This document shows, piece after piece, positions 61,934 through 64,000 of a stretch of DNA of 64,000 nt. The stretch covers positions 1 to 64,000 of the forward strand of contig CAWGDC010000006.1 in NCBI GenBank assembly GCA_963821325.1, read 5' to 3'. Every line of letters starts with the position of its first letter. Position 1 is the stretch's first letter. Both the position numbers and the translations under genes were made by a program. Below the pieces are notes generated by a model that saw nothing but the letters and a program-made list of their open reading frames with translations, did no database searches and was not told the origin of the DNA. The stretch comes from PALSA-555 sp963821325. GTDB taxonomy: Bacteria > Actinomycetota > Acidimicrobiia > IMCC26256 > PALSA-555.

Positions 61934-61975
61934 GTGGCGGGGGCGGGACGTGAACCCGCGACCTTCGGGTTCTGC
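61934..61975 (-). tRNA. tRNA 3'-half fragment (anticodon-loop end, T-arm, acceptor end)
   Basis: On the minus strand the sequence runs GCAGAACCCGAAGGTC, then GCGGGTTCACGTCCCGC (a T-stem of five pairs with loop TTCACGT) and CCCCGCCA, which reads like the 3' side of an acceptor stem. No matching 5' acceptor half, D-arm or U33 lies upstream, so it cannot be a working tRNA. Such 3' fragments are normally attachment-site copies left by integrative elements. Its parent tRNA is not in the window. Confidence 0.55.
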
Positions 61976-62087
61976 GTCGGGTTCGGGGCCTTCGCGGGGC
62001 CGGCGCGCTCGGGCCGGGGAGTGCCGCGGACGACTGCACGACGAGGCGGTTTCGACGGTTCTCAGTCTCGGCGCCGGATCATTGCGT

Positions 62088-63701
62088 TCACGCTGGAATG
62101 GCGGTTGAGCGGTTCCTCGAAGCGCCGTGGTGAGCGGCGCTGCCTCGTTGACGCTGCGCGACGCGGCGCCACGCTCGTTCAATCGCCAAGCCGAGGAGCA
62201 GCAGCATCAGGAGCTCGGCGTCAAGATGAAAGCGGTTGTTCTCGCCGAAGTCGAGGGCGTTGCCCACCACGAACGTCCATGCCACGGTGAACGCGGCGAA
62301 CACGTCGAACACGGCCGTTGGGTCTCGCAGACGTCGTCGCCGGAGCTGGCGGACGCCCTGCACCACGATGACCGCGCCGGCCAGGAGGATCGTCAGCTGG
62401 ATCTGTGGGAAGGAACCCATGTGGTCGTAGAACGGTGGCCCGAGATCACCCGACGGCGAATGGACGAGACGAGGAAAGGGGATCTCCAGCAGCACGATCC
62501 GCCGATACCAGCGGTCGTAGGGGGCGATGTGACTCGCGTTGCCGGTCTCGTTGAGGAACGGGTAGATCGATGCCGGGGCAAGGGAGCGCTCCGAGCCGTC
62601 GAACTGACCTGAGAGGTACTTGAGCGGGTCAGCTCGAAGCGCGGCAAGGTCGTCGTGCATGAATCCGGTCGAAGCCTCGAGGTAGCACTGATAGTTGAAG
62701 TTCGGCGCGCCACTCGACGTCTGCTGCTCGTCGAGAATCGGAACCCCCCGATAGGTCGGGCGACAGTGGGGGAAGTGCTGCTCGTACTCCGACCACGGGA
62801 CAAAGGCGGTCTGTGCGGAGGCTGGCGTTCCGGGGATGAGATCCCACAGCCGGTTGAGGTCCCCGCTGGCGGTGAGTCGGGAAAGCTCCTTGGCCGGGAG
62901 CTGCTTCACGGTGGCATCGCTCGCATCGAACCAGGTCCAAGAGCTCAGTCCAGGAACCCCGAAGAGCACGATGTTCTTGACGACGAGGAGCCCCACGAGC
63001 CCGAGGGCCACGCCACCCAGGACGAGCGCGCCACGAAAATGCGGGAGACGGCGACCCCCAACCAAGCTCAGGGCGAGCACGACCACCAGCCAGATCGGTG
63101 GGTAGAGGGTACGCGTCAACACCAGGGCGGTCGCTGCTCCGGCAAACACGGCGTAGCCGAGCCAGAGTTGCCGATACCGAAGCCAGCGCACGAGGCCGGC
63201 CGCACAGATCACCAAGTCGACGGCGCAGAACCAGTCGTAGGAGGACCAATTGCTGTAGAGCAGCACGTCGGAGCTGCTCATCACGACGACACCTATGGCG
63301 ATCGCCACGGCCCGGTTCGCGCCGAGTTGAACCGCGCAGTCGAAGAGCGCGAGCGCGGCCAGCGCGGCCAGCAGCAGGGAGAGGATCTGGAACGAGACCG
63401 CCGTCGTGAACGGGGAGAACTTGAGCACCAGCCCCACCGTGAGGCTGAAGAGCGGCGGTTGGGTGTGCAGAAAGAAGATGGTCTGGAGTAGGTGCTGCTG
63501 GAGCAGGGCGGGGTCGGCGAGCTGATTGAGGAGCGGGATCCTCGCTGTCCCAACGAGCTGCGACGCGTCGTAGCGGACACCGGAGACCGCTGCCAGTCCC
63601 TGGCTGAGCGCCACGACGGCCACGAGAATCGACGGGCCGGCCCAGCCCCATCGACGAGGCTCCGGAGGGGCGGCGTCGGCCGCTGCTCGATCGCTTGTCA
63701 C
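62088..63701 (-). CDS. Large membrane protein, GT39/GT-C-like
   Basis: 537 residues (start 63701). Many hydrophobic helices: WAGPSILVAVVALSQGLAAV, 'SFQILSLLLAALAALALFDC', 'IWLVVVLALSLVGG', and at the end IQLTILLAGAVIVVQGV. After helix 1 an outside loop includes FFLHTQPPLFSLTVGLVLKF, like the 'PP' loop of GT-C enzymes, but the catalytic Asp/Glu pair seen in the GT39-like neighbour is not evident. A soluble insert (about 260-420) holds 'WDLIPGTPASAQTAFVPWSE' and 'FNYQCYLEASTGFMHDDLAA'. Near the end FGENNRFHLDAELLMLLLLG resembles the late loop of actinobacterial membrane GTs ('GENNRFR---DPL'). Probably an envelope enzyme; exact role unknown. Confidence 0.7.
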   Translation of the reverse strand: MTSDRAAADAAPPEPRRWGWAGPSILVAVVALSQGLAAVSGVRYDASQLVGTARIPLLNQLADPALLQQHLLQTIFFLHTQPPLFSLTVGLVLKFSPFTTAVSFQILSLLLAALAALALFDCAVQLGANRAVAIAIGVVVMSSSDVLLYSNWSSYDWFCAVDLVICAAGLVRWLRYRQLWLGYAVFAGAATALVLTRTLYPPIWLVVVLALSLVGGRRLPHFRGALVLGGVALGLVGLLVVKNIVLFGVPGLSSWTWFDASDATVKQLPAKELSRLTASGDLNRLWDLIPGTPASAQTAFVPWSEYEQHFPHCRPTYRGVPILDEQQTSSGAPNFNYQCYLEASTGFMHDDLAALRADPLKYLSGQFDGSERSLAPASIYPFLNETGNASHIAPYDRWYRRIVLLEIPFPRLVHSPSGDLGPPFYDHMGSFPQIQLTILLAGAVIVVQGVRQLRRRRLRDPTAVFDVFAAFTVAWTFVVGNALDFGENNRFHLDAELLMLLLLGLAIERAWRRVAQRQRGSAAHHGASRNRSTAIPA

Positions 63702-64000
63702 GGATCGGACCAGGACGACCCCCCGCTAGTGGTCACCGAGCTCGCGGATGTCCGCGAGCGATCATCGGAGCCGGCCGGATGCGCACCGCAAGGAGAGGCT
63801 GGACGCCGGCGTCGCTACCGACACCTCGACCATGCCCGATCGTTGCACACCGCTCGACGCCGCGTGGGGCTCGCCGCACACACGCGGTGCTTCGGTGCCA
63901 ATGAAGGTCGGCGTGTGAGCGACGCATCGGGACTCGTGGGCTCATCGCCGGGCTGGTCGGTGTTCACTCGGCGAGGTGCGAAAGCGACCGGGTCAGCCGA
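63702..64000. other. Right edge, no gene recognised
   Basis: 299 bases with short shadow frames only; the start of the next gene probably lies outside the window. Confidence 0.4.

Noticed and set aside
61934..62020. Complete tRNA gene at the fragment
   Set aside because: No D-arm, no matching 5' acceptor strand and no U33 upstream of the T-arm; only the 3' half is present.

Overview
The window is very GC-rich, with GTG starts, ATGA/GTGA/TGATG stop-start overlaps, and actinobacterial families throughout: DUF2510, DUF3558-like, Lipoprotein_15 and CWB2 surface proteins, and a bL37-like ribosomal protein. I read it as a chromosomal segment of an Actinomycetota member, possibly class Acidimicrobiia. 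The class is an inference from gene content, not from a marker gene.

Positions 1-29,560 are mostly ordinary chromosome. A minus-strand cobalamin operon (cobO-cbiZ-cobU-cobS-cobD-HAD/cobT, 6426 to 1453) follows a cobalamin riboswitch (about 6540-6650). Next come a heterodimeric ABC exporter, a flavin reductase, MBL, HIT and MaoC proteins, an acyl-CoA dehydrogenase and a large LuxR/ATPase regulator. A methylsuccinyl-CoA-dehydrogenase-like enzyme and a CitE/malyl-CoA-lyase-like enzyme lie close by; with the MaoC protein they look like parts of the ethylmalonyl-CoA pathway, which itself needs B12. From about 23 kb there are secreted proteins, lipoproteins, a subtilisin-like protease and a 29-residue bL37-like ribosomal protein.

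At about 29,880 an epimerase gene is cut off and an accessory region begins (to about 53 kb). It holds three copies of a large minus-strand CWB2 surface-protein gene. Copies 1 and 3 are nearly identical; copy 2 is broken. All share the same leader and the same hairpin after the stop. Copies 2 and 3 face away from unusual ECF sigma factors that carry their own membrane segment and a conserved extracytoplasmic domain. Behind each sigma gene lies a GT4 glycosyltransferase: intact apart from one indel behind the second, and only an N-terminal stub behind the first, where an IS3 remnant cuts it off. The unit CWB2 <- leader -> sigma/TM/sensor -> glycosyltransferase therefore seems to have been duplicated and then eroded by IS3 elements. 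This is my main candidate for an undescribed system: a one-protein, membrane-tethered sigma factor that may control a cell-surface protein and its glycosylation. A P-loop/coiled-coil protein and a two-domain GT2 enzyme follow.

Positions 53,400-63,700 hold further surface functions: a DUF3558-like protein, a DUF2510 protein, another CWB2 protein with Ig-like repeats, and three multi-pass membrane proteins of the GT39/YfhO kind, plus a tRNA 3'-end fragment that could be an old attachment site.

About ten otherwise well-preserved genes carry single-base frame breaks in G/C runs. Seven are explained by one extra base and three by one missing base. Sequencing or assembly indels are the simplest explanation, so 'broken' should be read with caution for those genes. 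CWB2 copy 2 and the IS remnants, by contrast, are damaged in many ways.
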